Positions 9,702-18,347 of a DNA stretch of 61,613 nt are shown in pieces. Source of the DNA: Ignavibacteria bacterium (lineage in GTDB: Bacteria > Bacteroidota > Ignavibacteria > UBA10030); assembly GCA_016873805.1 (NCBI GenBank), contig VGVZ01000018.1, positions 1 through 61,613 of the forward strand, in the 5' to 3' direction. Position numbers and translations under genes: made by a program. Position 1 is the stretch's first letter. The number at the start of each line of letters is the position of its first letter. The notes beneath the pieces are model-generated. The model was given only the letters and a program-made list of their open reading frames with translations. It ran no database searches and was not told the origin of the DNA.

Positions 9702-9740
9702 GCTCCGTGGTTCACTGCCAGGCAGCGACTACGACGGAGC
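9702..9740 (+). promoter_or_regulatory. Hairpin in rpsF leader, possible S6:S18 binding element
   Basis: GCTCCGT (9702-9708) pairs perfectly with ACGGAGC (9734-9740). The 25-nt interior contains a short palindrome (CTGCCAGGCAG). It lies 38 nt before the rpsF start and has no T tail, so it is not a terminator. Many bacteria carry a S6:S18-binding autoregulatory RNA here; whether this matches that consensus was not tested. Confidence 0.35.
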
Positions 9741-9778
9741 CATGGTGATGTTCCACAATGTCCGGAGGGCACATATCA

Positions 9779-10171
9779 ATGAAAGGATTGACCAAGCGGT
9801 ATGAGACGGTGTACATCGTCAATGCCTCGCTCGATGACGCTCAAATCGACGCGATCATCGAGAAGACGAAGGAGTTCATCGTCAAACAAGGAGGCGAAAT
9901 CCAAGAGGTTGAGAAGTGGGGCCGCAAACGACTGAGCTTTCCAATCCAGAAGAAGAACAACGGCTTCTACGTTGTGACATATTTCTCGGCTCCAGGAGAC
10001 TTCGTCACAAAGCTGACCCGTTACTACCATCTGGAGGAGCAAATCATTCGCCATCTCACGATTCTGCTCGACAAGAAGGCGCTGTTGGCCCTGGAGCAGA
10101 AGGCAAAAGAGAAGGAGGCCTCTGGAGAGGCGCAGGGTGAAAGCTCGGCTGAATCTACATCCGGCGCGTGA
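9779..10171 (+). CDS. rpsF: 30S ribosomal protein bS6
   Basis: The 130-residue protein has the S6 beginning RYETVYIVNASL and continues through KWGRKRLSFPIQKKNNGFYVVTYF, with a Glu/Ala/Ser-rich tail. S6 binds S18 on the small-subunit platform. I chose the ATG at 9779, with GGAGGG 9 nt upstream, over the in-frame ATG at 9758, which would place that ribosome-binding site inside the gene. It heads the rpsF-rpsR-rplI operon; no ssb gene lies between rpsF and rpsR, unlike in many bacteria. Confidence 0.96.
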   Translation: MKGLTKRYETVYIVNASLDDAQIDAIIEKTKEFIVKQGGEIQEVEKWGRKRLSFPIQKKNNGFYVVTYFSAPGDFVTKLTRYYHLEEQIIRHLTILLDKKALLALEQKAKEKEASGEAQGESSAESTSGA

Positions 10172-10239
10172 GCGGCAACACGTGTTCGCTCCGTCGCCTC
10201 ACATCATCAATCACTTGAAGAAGACTTTGGAGTCATGCC

Positions 10240-10509
10240 ATGATACGAAATACGAGAAAACCGGGGAGATATCAGCGGGGGGGTACTCAGGTTCGTAAGA
10301 AGAGAGTATGCCGCTTCTGTGAGAACGACACAACCTATATCGACTACAAGAATGAGAAGAGGCTTCAACGCTTCGTGTCAGAACAGGGTCGCGTCATTCC
10401 GAAACGCATCACCGGCACGTGTTCAAAACACCAGCGGATGCTCATTCAGGCGATCAAGAGAGCTCGTCACCTCGCTCTTCTGCCATTCGTCTCGGAAGCA
10501 GTGCGCTAA
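10240..10509 (+). CDS. rpsR: 30S ribosomal protein bS18
   Basis: The 89-residue basic protein shows the S18 core: CRFCENDTTYIDYKN, then KRITGTCSKHQRML and the helix IKRARHLALLPF. It forms the S6:S18 heterodimer on the 30S platform. The paired cysteines (CRFC) are retained. GGAG lies about 8 nt before the ATG. A run of seven G occurs at 10277-10283 inside the gene without disturbing the frame. Confidence 0.97.
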   Translation: MIRNTRKPGRYQRGGTQVRKKRVCRFCENDTTYIDYKNEKRLQRFVSEQGRVIPKRITGTCSKHQRMLIQAIKRARHLALLPFVSEAVR

Positions 10510-10557
10510 CACCGCGCCCGCGAACTCTCACGAAAAAAGATATTGAGGAGTAAGAAC

Positions 10558-11001
10558 ATGAAAGTTATTCTGCGCCAGGACCACAGCCAGCTCGGGAAGA
10601 TCGGCGACGTTGTGGAGGTCAAGGACGGCTATGCCCGAAACTACCTGATTCCACGAAACATTGCGTATGAGGCAACTCCCAGCAATCTGCGCATGCTGGA
10701 AGAAGAGAAGAAACAGCATTCGCGACGATTGGACAAGGAACGGATTTCGTCGGAGGCGCTTTCCCAGAGGCTCGCCGGAACCTCCCTCACGATCAAGATG
10801 AAGGTCGGAGAGGAAGACAAGCTGTTCGGATCGGTCACCTCACAGATGATCGCTGAAGCCCTTGACGAAAAGGGAATTTCGCTCGACAAGCGTTGGATTG
10901 ACCTCGAGGAGCCGATCAAGGCACTCGGGATCTATGATGTCAATGTGAAGCTCCCTGGAAGCGTCAACGGGGTAGTCAAAGTTTGGGTCGTGCGCGAATA
11001 G
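10558..11001 (+). CDS. rplI: 50S ribosomal protein bL9
   Basis: The 147-residue protein begins with the L9 signature MKVILRQDHSQLGKIGDVV and has GYARNYLIPRNIAYEAT. A long connecting helix (about 40-75) separates it from the C-terminal RNA-binding domain. The start at 10558 follows GAGGAG by 7 nt. A TTG-initiated extension to 10543 is possible but unlikely. It is the last gene of the operon, with a strong terminator 29 nt downstream. Confidence 0.97.
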   Translation: MKVILRQDHSQLGKIGDVVEVKDGYARNYLIPRNIAYEATPSNLRMLEEEKKQHSRRLDKERISSEALSQRLAGTSLTIKMKVGEEDKLFGSVTSQMIAEALDEKGISLDKRWIDLEEPIKALGIYDVNVKLPGSVNGVVKVWVVRE

Positions 11002-11029
11002 TTGGCGCCATCCCTGCCTGCTCGTTGAG

Positions 11030-11066
11030 GAACGCCAGTCTCTTGCAGACTGGCGTTCTCGTTTTT
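11030..11066 (+). terminator. Rho-independent terminator of rpsF-rpsR-rplI
   Basis: A 12-bp perfect stem (11030-11041 with 11047-11058) encloses a 5-nt loop and is followed by TCGTTTTT. This is a textbook intrinsic terminator immediately after rplI. Confidence 0.92.
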
Positions 11067-11132
11067 GCCCATCGAAACTTTCCTCAAGTCGGTTCTGTTT
11101 TTCTGAGGGACATGTGGGGCGATGGTGTTTCG

Positions 11133-11162
11133 TTGACTTTTCATGCAAAAATTGAGTAGATT
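11133..11162 (+). promoter_or_regulatory. Candidate promoter of korAB
   Basis: TTGACT (11133-11138), 18 nt, TAGATT (11157-11162). It lies between the rplI terminator and korA, giving a leader of about 55 nt. Confidence 0.5.
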
Positions 11163-11222
11163 AGGTGGCATTTCGACACTCCTCGCAACCACCCCGCATG
11201 ATTTGGAAGGGATGTTACCATA

Positions 11223-13058
11223 ATGCCAGAAAAATCTGTTCAATCAGTTGAAGAAGTAACCATACGATTTGCCGGTGATTCCGGCGACGGAATGCAGCTC
11301 ACGGGGTCGCAGTTTGCCAATGCAACGGCAATCCTGGGGAATGATCTGAGCACCCTCCCCGACTATCCCGCAGAGATCCGCGCTCCGGCCGGGACACTCT
11401 CCGGCGTCAGCGGTTTTCAGGTTCACTTTGGAAGCAGAGAAATCAACACTCCGGGAGATCTCTGTGATGTTCTCGTCGCGATGAACGCAGCCGCACTCAA
11501 AGTCAATCTCCCGAACCTTGTGGATGGCGGAACGATCGTCGCGAATACCGATGGATTCAGCGAAAAGAACCTCAAGCTCGCCGGCTACGACACGAACCCT
11601 CTGGAGGACGGCTCTCTCTCAAAGTTTCGCATCCACGCCGTCGACATCACCAAGCTAACGGCGTTCGCGCTCGAAGACCTCAATCTTTCCCCCAAGATCA
11701 TCGATCGATCAAAGAACTTCTTTGCACTCGGTCTCATGTTCTGGATGTACAATCGCCCGATGGAACCATCTGTTGACTGGATCGAGAAGAAGTTTTCAGG
11801 CAAAGATGAGATTCGGGAAGCGAACCTGCGGGTGCTCCGGGCTGGCTGGAACTACGGTGAGACAACCGAACTCTTCACTGTCCGGTACGAGGTGGCCCCT
11901 GCAAAACTCAAACCGGGAAAATACCGAAACATCACTGGGAACGAAGCCACGGCTCTCGGCTTGCTCACGGCGGCCAGACGAGCTCGACTCGATCTGTTTC
12001 TCGGCAGCTACCCCATAACGCCCGCCAGCGAAATCCTGCACGAGCTTTCATCGTACAAGGCCCATGGCGTAAAGACCTTTCAGGCAGAAGACGAGATTGC
12101 GGGAATCGCTTCCGCAGTGGGCGCGTCGTTTGCCGGCGCCCTCGCCACAACCACGACCAGCGGACCGGGGTTATCGCTCAAGACTGAGGCGATGGGACTC
12201 GCCGTGATGCTTGAACTCCCTCTCGTTATCGTCGATGTCCAGCGCGCGGGTCCAAGTACCGGACTTCCGACGAAGACCGAGCAGGCCGATCTGCTTCAGT
12301 CGTTCTTTGGACGAAACGGAGAGGCACCACTCCCGATTCTCGCGGCCGCCACTCCTTCGGACTGCTTCGATATCGCCTTCGAGGCGAGCCGGATCGCACT
12401 CAAGTACATGACACCCGTTGTCATGCTATCGGACGGTTATCTCGGGCAAGGCTCAGAGCCCTGGCTCATTCCGGATTTCAAAGCTCTTCCGGACATTGCG
12501 CCAAGATTCCGAACCGAGAGCGAAGGGTTCTTTCCATACCTGCGCGATGAAAAGACACTCGCGCGTCCGTGGGCAATCCCCGGCACACCCGGACTCGAAC
12601 ATCGCATTGGCGGTCTCGAGAAACAGCACATTAAGGGCATGGTGAGCCATGATCCGAACAATCACGACATGATGGTTCGCCTCCGAGCGGAGAAGATCGA
12701 TCGCATCGTCAACGATATCCCGTTGGCAGAGATCGAGGGGACTCCAGATGCGGATCTTGTCGTCCTGGGATGGGGAAGCACGTATGGAGCAATCCGCAGC
12801 GCGGTGACGCGGCATCTCGAGCGCGGCAGCAAGGTTGCTCACCTTCACCTCCGCTACCTCAATCCGATGCCTGCGAACGTCGGCGATCTTCTGAAGAAAT
12901 ACAAATCGATTCTCGTTCCGGAAATCAATCTCGGTCAGCTCTCCAAGATCATCCGGATGAAGTTCCTCCTCCCGACGATCGAATTCAACCGGGTTCGGGG
13001 ACTTCCGATTCGAGCCATCGAGATCGAAAACAAGATTACGGAAATTCTGAAAGGATGA
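11223..13058 (+). CDS. korA: 2-oxoacid:ferredoxin oxidoreductase subunit alpha (fused gamma-alpha), probably 2-oxoglutarate
   Basis: The 611-residue protein starts with the gamma domain ([14 protein letters not shown], residues about 15-28). The alpha/pyrimidine domain then runs from about residue 235, including [31 protein letters not shown] and [15 protein letters not shown]. This is the KorA layout of two-subunit enzymes that interconvert 2-oxoglutarate and succinyl-CoA with ferredoxin. Pyruvate or other 2-oxoacids cannot be excluded from sequence alone. No ferredoxin domain is fused. korB follows immediately. Confidence 0.93.
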   Translation: MPEKSVQSVEEVTIRFAGDSGDGMQLTGSQFANATAILGNDLSTLPDYPAEIRAPAGTLSGVSGFQVHFGSREINTPGDLCDVLVAMNAAALKVNLPNLVDGGTIVANTDGFSEKNLKLAGYDTNPLEDGSLSKFRIHAVDITKLTAFALEDLNLSPKIIDRSKNFFALGLMFWMYNRPMEPSVDWIEKKFSGKDEIREANLRVLRAGWNYGETTELFTVRYEVAPAKLKPGKYRNITGNEATALGLLTAARRARLDLFLGSYPITPASEILHELSSYKAHGVKTFQAEDEIAGIASAVGASFAGALATTTTSGPGLSLKTEAMGLAVMLELPLVIVDVQRAGPSTGLPTKTEQADLLQSFFGRNGEAPLPILAAATPSDCFDIAFEASRIALKYMTPVVMLSDGYLGQGSEPWLIPDFKALPDIAPRFRTESEGFFPYLRDEKTLARPWAIPGTPGLEHRIGGLEKQHIKGMVSHDPNNHDMMVRLRAEKIDRIVNDIPLAEIEGTPDADLVVLGWGSTYGAIRSAVTRHLERGSKVAHLHLRYLNPMPANVGDLLKKYKSILVPEINLGQLSKIIRMKFLLPTIEFNRVRGLPIRAIEIENKITEILKG

Positions 13059-13060
13059 CG

Positions 13061-14113
13061 ATGTCAACTCTCGTTGAGGAATTGATCAATACCTATTCGA
13101 AGCTTGAAACTCCTGCATACACGGCGAAGGATTTCTCGAGCGGCTCGGAAGTTCGATGGTGTCCGGGATGCGGCGACTACTCCATCCTTGCCCAGACACA
13201 AAGGATTATGCCCGATCTCGGTATTCCGCGGCATAACATCGTGTTTGTCTCGGGCATCGGCTGTTCCAGCCGGTTCCCGTACTACGTTCAGACGTACGGC
13301 ATTCACGGCATTCACGGTCGTGCCACCGCGATTGCAAGCGGAGTGAAGATTGCCCGACCGGATCTCTCGGTCTGGGTCGCAACAGGGGACGGCGATGGAC
13401 TCAGTATCGGCGGGAACCACCTGATTCATCTTCTTCGACGCAATCTCGATATCAACGTGTTGGTATTCAACAACCAGATTTATGGACTGACGAAGGGCCA
13501 GTATTCCCCCACGTCGTTGAAGGGACAGATTACAAAATCGACACCATATGGGTCGATCGACTATCCGTTCCATCCGGTGGTCCTTGCGCTCGGATCCAGC
13601 GCGACGTTCGTCGCTCGTTCCATGGATCGGGACCCGAAGCATATCCAGGTTGTTCTCAAGAGGGCGCACGAGCACAAAGGAACCTCGTTTGTCGAAATCT
13701 ACCAGAACTGCAACGTCTTTAACGACGGTGCCTTTTTCCTGTTCACCGAGAAAGAGACCAAGGATGACAACGTCGTCTTTATCGAACACGGAAAGCCCCT
13801 GGTGTTTGGAAAGGATCGGGACAAGGGGATCCGGCTGAACGGATTCCAGCCCGAAGTGGTCTCGCTGAAGGACGGCAAGTACTCCGTGAACGATCTTCTC
13901 GTCCACAACGAACAAGACACGACTCTTTCCTTCATTCTCGCGGACATGACGTACAAGCCCAATCTTCCACGTCCGTTCGGGATCTTCCTCGCAATTGACC
14001 GGCCAACGTACGAAGATGAAATGGTTCGGCAAATCGAGGCCGCAGTCACGTCCGAAGGACTGGGGGACTTGGGGGAACTTCTCAACTCCGGAGACACATG
14101 GACCATCAAGTGA
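13061..14113 (+). CDS. korB: 2-oxoacid:ferredoxin oxidoreductase subunit beta (TPP and Fe-S subunit)
   Basis: The 350-residue subunit binds thiamine diphosphate (GDGDGLSIGGNH, about 109-120, and NNQIYGLTKGQ) and one [4Fe-4S] cluster. The expected cysteines are all present: C34 and C37 in WCPGCGDY, C68 in GIGCSSR, and C217 in QNCNVF. The ATG at 13061 follows AAGGA closely. An ATG at 13055 in the same frame would overlap the korA stop and add two residues. It forms a complete two-gene operon with korA, closed by a terminator. Confidence 0.93.
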   Translation: MSTLVEELINTYSKLETPAYTAKDFSSGSEVRWCPGCGDYSILAQTQRIMPDLGIPRHNIVFVSGIGCSSRFPYYVQTYGIHGIHGRATAIASGVKIARPDLSVWVATGDGDGLSIGGNHLIHLLRRNLDINVLVFNNQIYGLTKGQYSPTSLKGQITKSTPYGSIDYPFHPVVLALGSSATFVARSMDRDPKHIQVVLKRAHEHKGTSFVEIYQNCNVFNDGAFFLFTEKETKDDNVVFIEHGKPLVFGKDRDKGIRLNGFQPEVVSLKDGKYSVNDLLVHNEQDTTLSFILADMTYKPNLPRPFGIFLAIDRPTYEDEMVRQIEAAVTSEGLGDLGELLNSGDTWTIK

Positions 14114-14133
14114 GGCGTTGACGAATCAGAAAC

Positions 14134-14169
14134 AGGTGTGGTTTCTTTCGACGGAGCCACACCTTTTTT
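14134..14169 (+). terminator. Intrinsic terminator of korAB
   Basis: An 8-bp stem (AGGTGTGG at 14134-14141, CCACACCT at 14157-14164) is followed by a T run to 14169. It lies 20 nt past the korB stop and just before the next ATG. Confidence 0.75.
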
Positions 14170-14182
14170 GTTGCACGACACG

Positions 14183-15196
14183 ATGGACGAATTCCAGAAA
14201 CAACTCGCCGCGGCTCAGGCTCTTCTCTCGGAGAAGCACTCGTTCCTCTTGACCACGCATCTGAATCCCGATGGAGACGCCCTCGGATCGGAATTGGCGC
14301 TTGCCCGCTTCCTCAGCTCGATCGGAAGAGATGTCATCATCATCAATCATGACGCCACGCCGTCGATGTACACCTTCCTCGATCCTGCCGGCCACATCAG
14401 GCAGTACGAGAGCACAAGAGACAACGCATTGATCGCTCGAGTCGATGTCATTTGTATCATCGATGGGAATCAACTGGGAAGAGTCGGATCACTGGAACCA
14501 CACGTGCGGGCGAGTCGTGCCAAGAAGATCTGCATCGATCACCATCTCGATCCGGAACCGTTCGCGGACATCTATCTCTTCGACGACCGAGCGGCTTCCG
14601 CCGGACAGATCGTGTACCAGTTGATCCGATCCGTCCATCGCGGCTCTCTTCCGAAGGCTATCGCCGAACCTCTCTACGTTGCAATCATGACGGATACCGG
14701 CTCGTTCCGGTTTCCCAAAACCGACGGCGACCTGCATCGGATCGTCGCCGATCTCATCGATGGCGGTGCCGATCCTGTCACGCTCTACCAAAGTGTGTAC
14801 GAGCGACAGACGCCAAACCGGCTGCTCCTTCTCGGACGCATTCTTTCCCAACTCCAAACCGCACACAACGGCACGGTCGCACTGCTGACCGTGACAAGAA
14901 AAATGTTCGAAGAGACGAACACGATCGAAGCCGACACGGACAATTTCATCAACCATACGCTCACCATTGCCGGTGTGCAGATTGGGCTCATGGTCACCGA
15001 GCTCGAGGGATTTGTGAAGATCAGCTTTCGGTCGAAGGGAGACATCAGCATCAACGAACTGGCCAAAGAATTTGGCGGGAACGGTCACAAAAATGCCGCG
15101 GGGGCGCGTGTGGCGAATGCGACTATCGACGAGATCGTTCCGGAAATCCTTGCACGGGCAGAACACTACATCATCCAGCAGGCGAGTAAACAATGA
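14183..15196 (+). CDS. DHH-family phosphoesterase, NrnA-like (oligoribonuclease / pAp phosphatase)
   Basis: The 337-residue protein has the DHH metal motifs: HLNPDGDALGS (26-36), DGNQLGR (94-100), DHH (119-121) and TDTGSFRF (170-177). It also has the C-terminal DHHA1 motif GGNGHKNAAGA. NrnA enzymes degrade 2-5-nt RNA and/or dephosphorylate pAp, and are usual where Orn is absent. c-di-AMP-type GdpP enzymes share the fold, but the membrane and PAS parts are missing here. I preferred the ATG at 14183, just after the korAB terminator, over 14138, which lies inside it. The stop overlaps pepA by 4 bp. Confidence 0.88.
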   Translation: MDEFQKQLAAAQALLSEKHSFLLTTHLNPDGDALGSELALARFLSSIGRDVIIINHDATPSMYTFLDPAGHIRQYESTRDNALIARVDVICIIDGNQLGRVGSLEPHVRASRAKKICIDHHLDPEPFADIYLFDDRAASAGQIVYQLIRSVHRGSLPKAIAEPLYVAIMTDTGSFRFPKTDGDLHRIVADLIDGGADPVTLYQSVYERQTPNRLLLLGRILSQLQTAHNGTVALLTVTRKMFEETNTIEADTDNFINHTLTIAGVQIGLMVTELEGFVKISFRSKGDISINELAKEFGGNGHKNAAGARVANATIDEIVPEILARAEHYIIQQASKQ

Positions 15197-16683
15197 AGCT
15201 CTCCTATTCGACTCAGTCGTTTTCGGAAGTCCCTGCGGATCTCGCAGTGGCATTCATCTTCAAAGACGCATCGTTGCTTCGATCAGCACGCACCGAGCTG
15301 ACCAGGATGTTCGGCTCTTCAGTGATCATCCCGATGAACGCGGGCGATTTCATGGGTGCCGAGAAAGAGAGCGCCCTCGCCTACCCCGTTCGGAAATCGG
15401 CCGCCAAACGACTTCTGATGGTCGGCCTTGGCGAGAGACGGAAATGCTCATTGGAATCATACCGGCGGGCAGCCGCGAACGCGGCGAAACAGGCCAAACA
15501 GCTCAAGTCTGAGAAGGTCTCCATGCTCGTTCCGGTCGGCGCGCAGAAGCCGGCGGAAGTCCTCCAGGCTCTCTGCGAGGGGGCTGCGCTCGCACTTTAC
15601 AGTTTCGACAAGTACAAGAAACAGCCGGCCGACGAAAAGGAATCAAAGGTGGAGTCGATCACATTCTGTCTTCCCCGCGCAAAACGATTGACTGAGGCCG
15701 CGAAGCTGGTTGCCGATGCCCAGATTGTCACCGCTGCGACATGTATCGCACGCGATCTCGCCAACGCACCGGGGAACGAGATCTACCCGGAGTCATTGGC
15801 ACAAGCCGTTCAGGATCTTGGTCAGCGACACGGTTTCAGCGTGACAGTCCTGGAAGAACCGGAAATCAAAAACCTCGGTATGGGGGGCGTCCTCGGCGTA
15901 TCGCAAGGAAGCACCCGCTCGCCGCGATTTCTCATCCTTGAGCATGGCAAGAAGAATTCGGGAAAGACAATCGTGCTTGTCGGCAAAGGGGTGACATTCG
16001 ACAGCGGTGGAATTTCGATCAAGCCGTCGGCTGGCATGGCCGAGATGAAGATGGATATGTCCGGGGCAGCCGCCGTCATCGGGACCTTTGTCGCCATCGC
16101 GGAGTTGAAGTTCCCTGTCCATGTCATCGGTCTCATCCCTGCCGTCGAAAACATGCCGAGCGGGAACTCTCTCAGGCCGGGGGATGTGCTCCGTCATCAT
16201 AACGGTCTCACATCCGAAGTCGACAACACTGATGCGGAAGGCCGCCTGATTCTTGCGGATGCACTCTCGTACGCGGAGAAGTTTAAGCCTTTGGCAATTA
16301 TCGACCTCGCAACATTGACGGGCGCGTGCATCGTCGCGCTCGGCCACCATGCGGCGGGAATGATGGGGAACGATTCCGCATTGATGGAGAAGCTGGAGTC
16401 AGCGGGAGAAAGAGTGTTTGAGCGGGTCTGGCAATTGCCGCTCTTTGAAGAGTACGAACAGCAGATCAAGAGTGACATTGCCGACGTGAAGAACGTTGGT
16501 GGGAGATGGGCCGGCGCAATTACCGGAGCCCTCTTTCTGAAGAGATTCGTCGGCAAGCAGAAATGGGTTCACCTTGACATCGCAGGAACAGCGATCTCCG
16601 AGGAAACAGGTTTCTATGTGCCGAAAGGAGGAACCGGATTCGGTGTCCGCCTGCTTACCGAGTTTTTGAAGAGTGCTCGGTGA
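15193..16683 (+). CDS. pepA: Leucyl (cytosol) aminopeptidase, family M17
   Basis: The 496-residue enzyme has the M17 metal-binding region GKGVTFDSGGISIKP (about 264-278) and the family signature NTDAEGRLILADAL (about 345-358). It releases N-terminal residues from peptides and forms hexamers with two zinc or manganese ions per subunit. E. coli PepA also binds DNA; nothing here tests that. It is translationally coupled to the NrnA-like gene by an ATGA overlap. Confidence 0.95.
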   Translation: MKLSYSTQSFSEVPADLAVAFIFKDASLLRSARTELTRMFGSSVIIPMNAGDFMGAEKESALAYPVRKSAAKRLLMVGLGERRKCSLESYRRAAANAAKQAKQLKSEKVSMLVPVGAQKPAEVLQALCEGAALALYSFDKYKKQPADEKESKVESITFCLPRAKRLTEAAKLVADAQIVTAATCIARDLANAPGNEIYPESLAQAVQDLGQRHGFSVTVLEEPEIKNLGMGGVLGVSQGSTRSPRFLILEHGKKNSGKTIVLVGKGVTFDSGGISIKPSAGMAEMKMDMSGAAAVIGTFVAIAELKFPVHVIGLIPAVENMPSGNSLRPGDVLRHHNGLTSEVDNTDAEGRLILADALSYAEKFKPLAIIDLATLTGACIVALGHHAAGMMGNDSALMEKLESAGERVFERVWQLPLFEEYEQQIKSDIADVKNVGGRWAGAITGALFLKRFVGKQKWVHLDIAGTAISEETGFYVPKGGTGFGVRLLTEFLKSAR

Positions 16684-16740
16684 ACACTCCCAAACGAGGA
16701 TGCGGTGAGCGCCCGCTCGGTTTCAGGTGGTCGCGTGCTG

Positions 16741-16769
16741 TTGTGATTCCCGAACAAACTTGATATCAT
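16741..16769 (+). promoter_or_regulatory. Candidate promoter of the flavoprotein-GWxTD-pdxA-ftsE run
   Basis: TTGTGA (16741-16746), 17 nt, TATCAT (16764-16769). The predicted start near 16776 leaves a leader of only about 12 nt before the ATG at 16788. Confidence 0.5.
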
Positions 16770-16787
16770 AGCGCCGGATAATGTCCG

Positions 16788-18347
16788 ATGCCCTCTTTTC
16801 GTTCCATAGAAAAAGAACTCCGCAGTCGTCTCGAGGGAGAGGTCTTCTTGGACGACAAGACTCGCCGCGAATACAGCACTGCGGCGTGCTGGTACAGAAT
16901 CGCGCCCATCGCGGTCGTCTTTCCGAAGCACGCCCAGGACGTGGCCCACGTCGTTCGACTCTGTCACGACAATGATATTGCGGTGATTCCCCGCGGCGCG
17001 GCAACGGGGCTGGCGGGTCAAGCGCTCGGATTCGGCGTCGTTCTCGACTTCACCAAGCACATGAACCGTATGATCGCGGCGACCCCTGATACCGCACGGG
17101 TTGAGCCGGGAATTGTGTACGCCGACCTCATCAATCAGCTTAAGCCCTTCAACCGGTTCTTCCCGATCGACCCCGCGAGCGGCAGTCTCTGTACATTGGG
17201 AGGGATGATTGGTACCAATGCGGCAGGGTATCATGGATTGAAGTACGGTGCCACGAAAGACTTCGTTTCAGAACTCGAGCTGGTTTTGTCCAACGGTGAG
17301 ATCGTCTCCATCGGAATACGCGAAACGGATCAATCGGGGGGCGGCTTGCTGTGGGAAGAGATTCGGTCGAGAATTCCTCCCTTGATTGTTCAGAACCGGG
17401 ATCTCATCCGTAGTGGATTCCCGGCGGTTCCCAAGAATTCGTCGGGGTATAACCTGATCGACGCGGCAGCCACCGATCCACCGGATCTCACCAAACTCGT
17501 GATCGGTTCGGAAGGCACCCTGGCGATGGTCACGGGAGCGACGTTGAAACTCCTCACTCCCCCGCCTGTCCGGGTCGGGGCGATTGTGTACTTCTCCAGC
17601 TATGAGTCCGCCGTGGAAGGAATCGTCGCGGGAAAGAATCTCAGTCCAACCGCAATCGAGATTCTCGATCAGACCTACGTTCGGCTCGCCGCCGGTTTTT
17701 CGAAGGAGACCGATGCGCTCATTCGGTCCGATTCCCCGGTGATGCTCTATTTTGAGTTCGAAGGAGAGGACCGGGCGGCGCAGGAGAAACTTCTTGGCGA
17801 TCTCAATCGGATCCTTCGATCGTCATCCCTTCTTTCGTTTCTCCCACTCCCCCTTGAAGATCAGCAACAGGCATTGTGGAGATTGCGCGAGCGCGCAAGT
17901 CAGGCAATCAACCTCGAAAAATCAACGGGCAAGACCTCATTCATTGAAGACGTGACCGTACCTCTCGCTCATCTGTCGGCTTACCTCCACTCGCTGAGGA
18001 GCCTCCTCACCCGGCATCACATCGAGTATTCAATCTACGGACATGGCGGCGTCGGGAACATTCATTGTGCCGCCTTCGTCGATCTGAAAAAGATCGAGCA
18101 CTATCGCGTCATCGACTCAATCGCCTCGGAAGTCGCCGATCTGGCGCTTTCCTTCGGCGGGACACTCTCCGGCGAGCACGGAGATGGTTTCGTGCGGACG
18201 CCCTTCCTCGAACGAATGTATGGAAAAGAAATCTACGCTCTCTTTGCCTCCATCAAAGAGATTTTCGATCCTAAGAACATCTTTAATCCTGGAAAGATTA
18301 TCGGAACACAGAATGCGAGTATCCTGCATGATCTTCACATCAGTTAG
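16788..18347 (+). CDS. FAD-binding oxidoreductase, GlcD / D-lactate dehydrogenase type
   Basis: The 519-residue flavoprotein has the PCMH-type FAD domain: PRGAATGLAGQALGFGVVLD near residue 70 and GTNAAGYHGLKYGATKDF near 145. The FAD-linked oxidase C-terminal domain ends in GEHGDG and FNPGKI. Family members oxidise 2-hydroxy acids such as glycolate or D-lactate. No GlcE/GlcF or CCG-domain iron-sulfur partner is nearby and none is fused, so the electron acceptor is unclear. Its 3' end overlaps the next gene by 20 bp. Confidence 0.88.
   Translation: MPSFRSIEKELRSRLEGEVFLDDKTRREYSTAACWYRIAPIAVVFPKHAQDVAHVVRLCHDNDIAVIPRGAATGLAGQALGFGVVLDFTKHMNRMIAATPDTARVEPGIVYADLINQLKPFNRFFPIDPASGSLCTLGGMIGTNAAGYHGLKYGATKDFVSELELVLSNGEIVSIGIRETDQSGGGLLWEEIRSRIPPLIVQNRDLIRSGFPAVPKNSSGYNLIDAAATDPPDLTKLVIGSEGTLAMVTGATLKLLTPPPVRVGAIVYFSSYESAVEGIVAGKNLSPTAIEILDQTYVRLAAGFSKETDALIRSDSPVMLYFEFEGEDRAAQEKLLGDLNRILRSSSLLSFLPLPLEDQQQALWRLRERASQAINLEKSTGKTSFIEDVTVPLAHLSAYLHSLRSLLTRHHIEYSIYGHGGVGNIHCAAFVDLKKIEHYRVIDSIASEVADLALSFGGTLSGEHGDGFVRTPFLERMYGKEIYALFASIKEIFDPKNIFNPGKIIGTQNASILHDLHIS

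Noticed and set aside
12770-13054. Upstream extension of korB into korA
   Set aside because: The reading frame runs inside korA in another phase and lacks OFOR beta similarity; the family begins near 13061.
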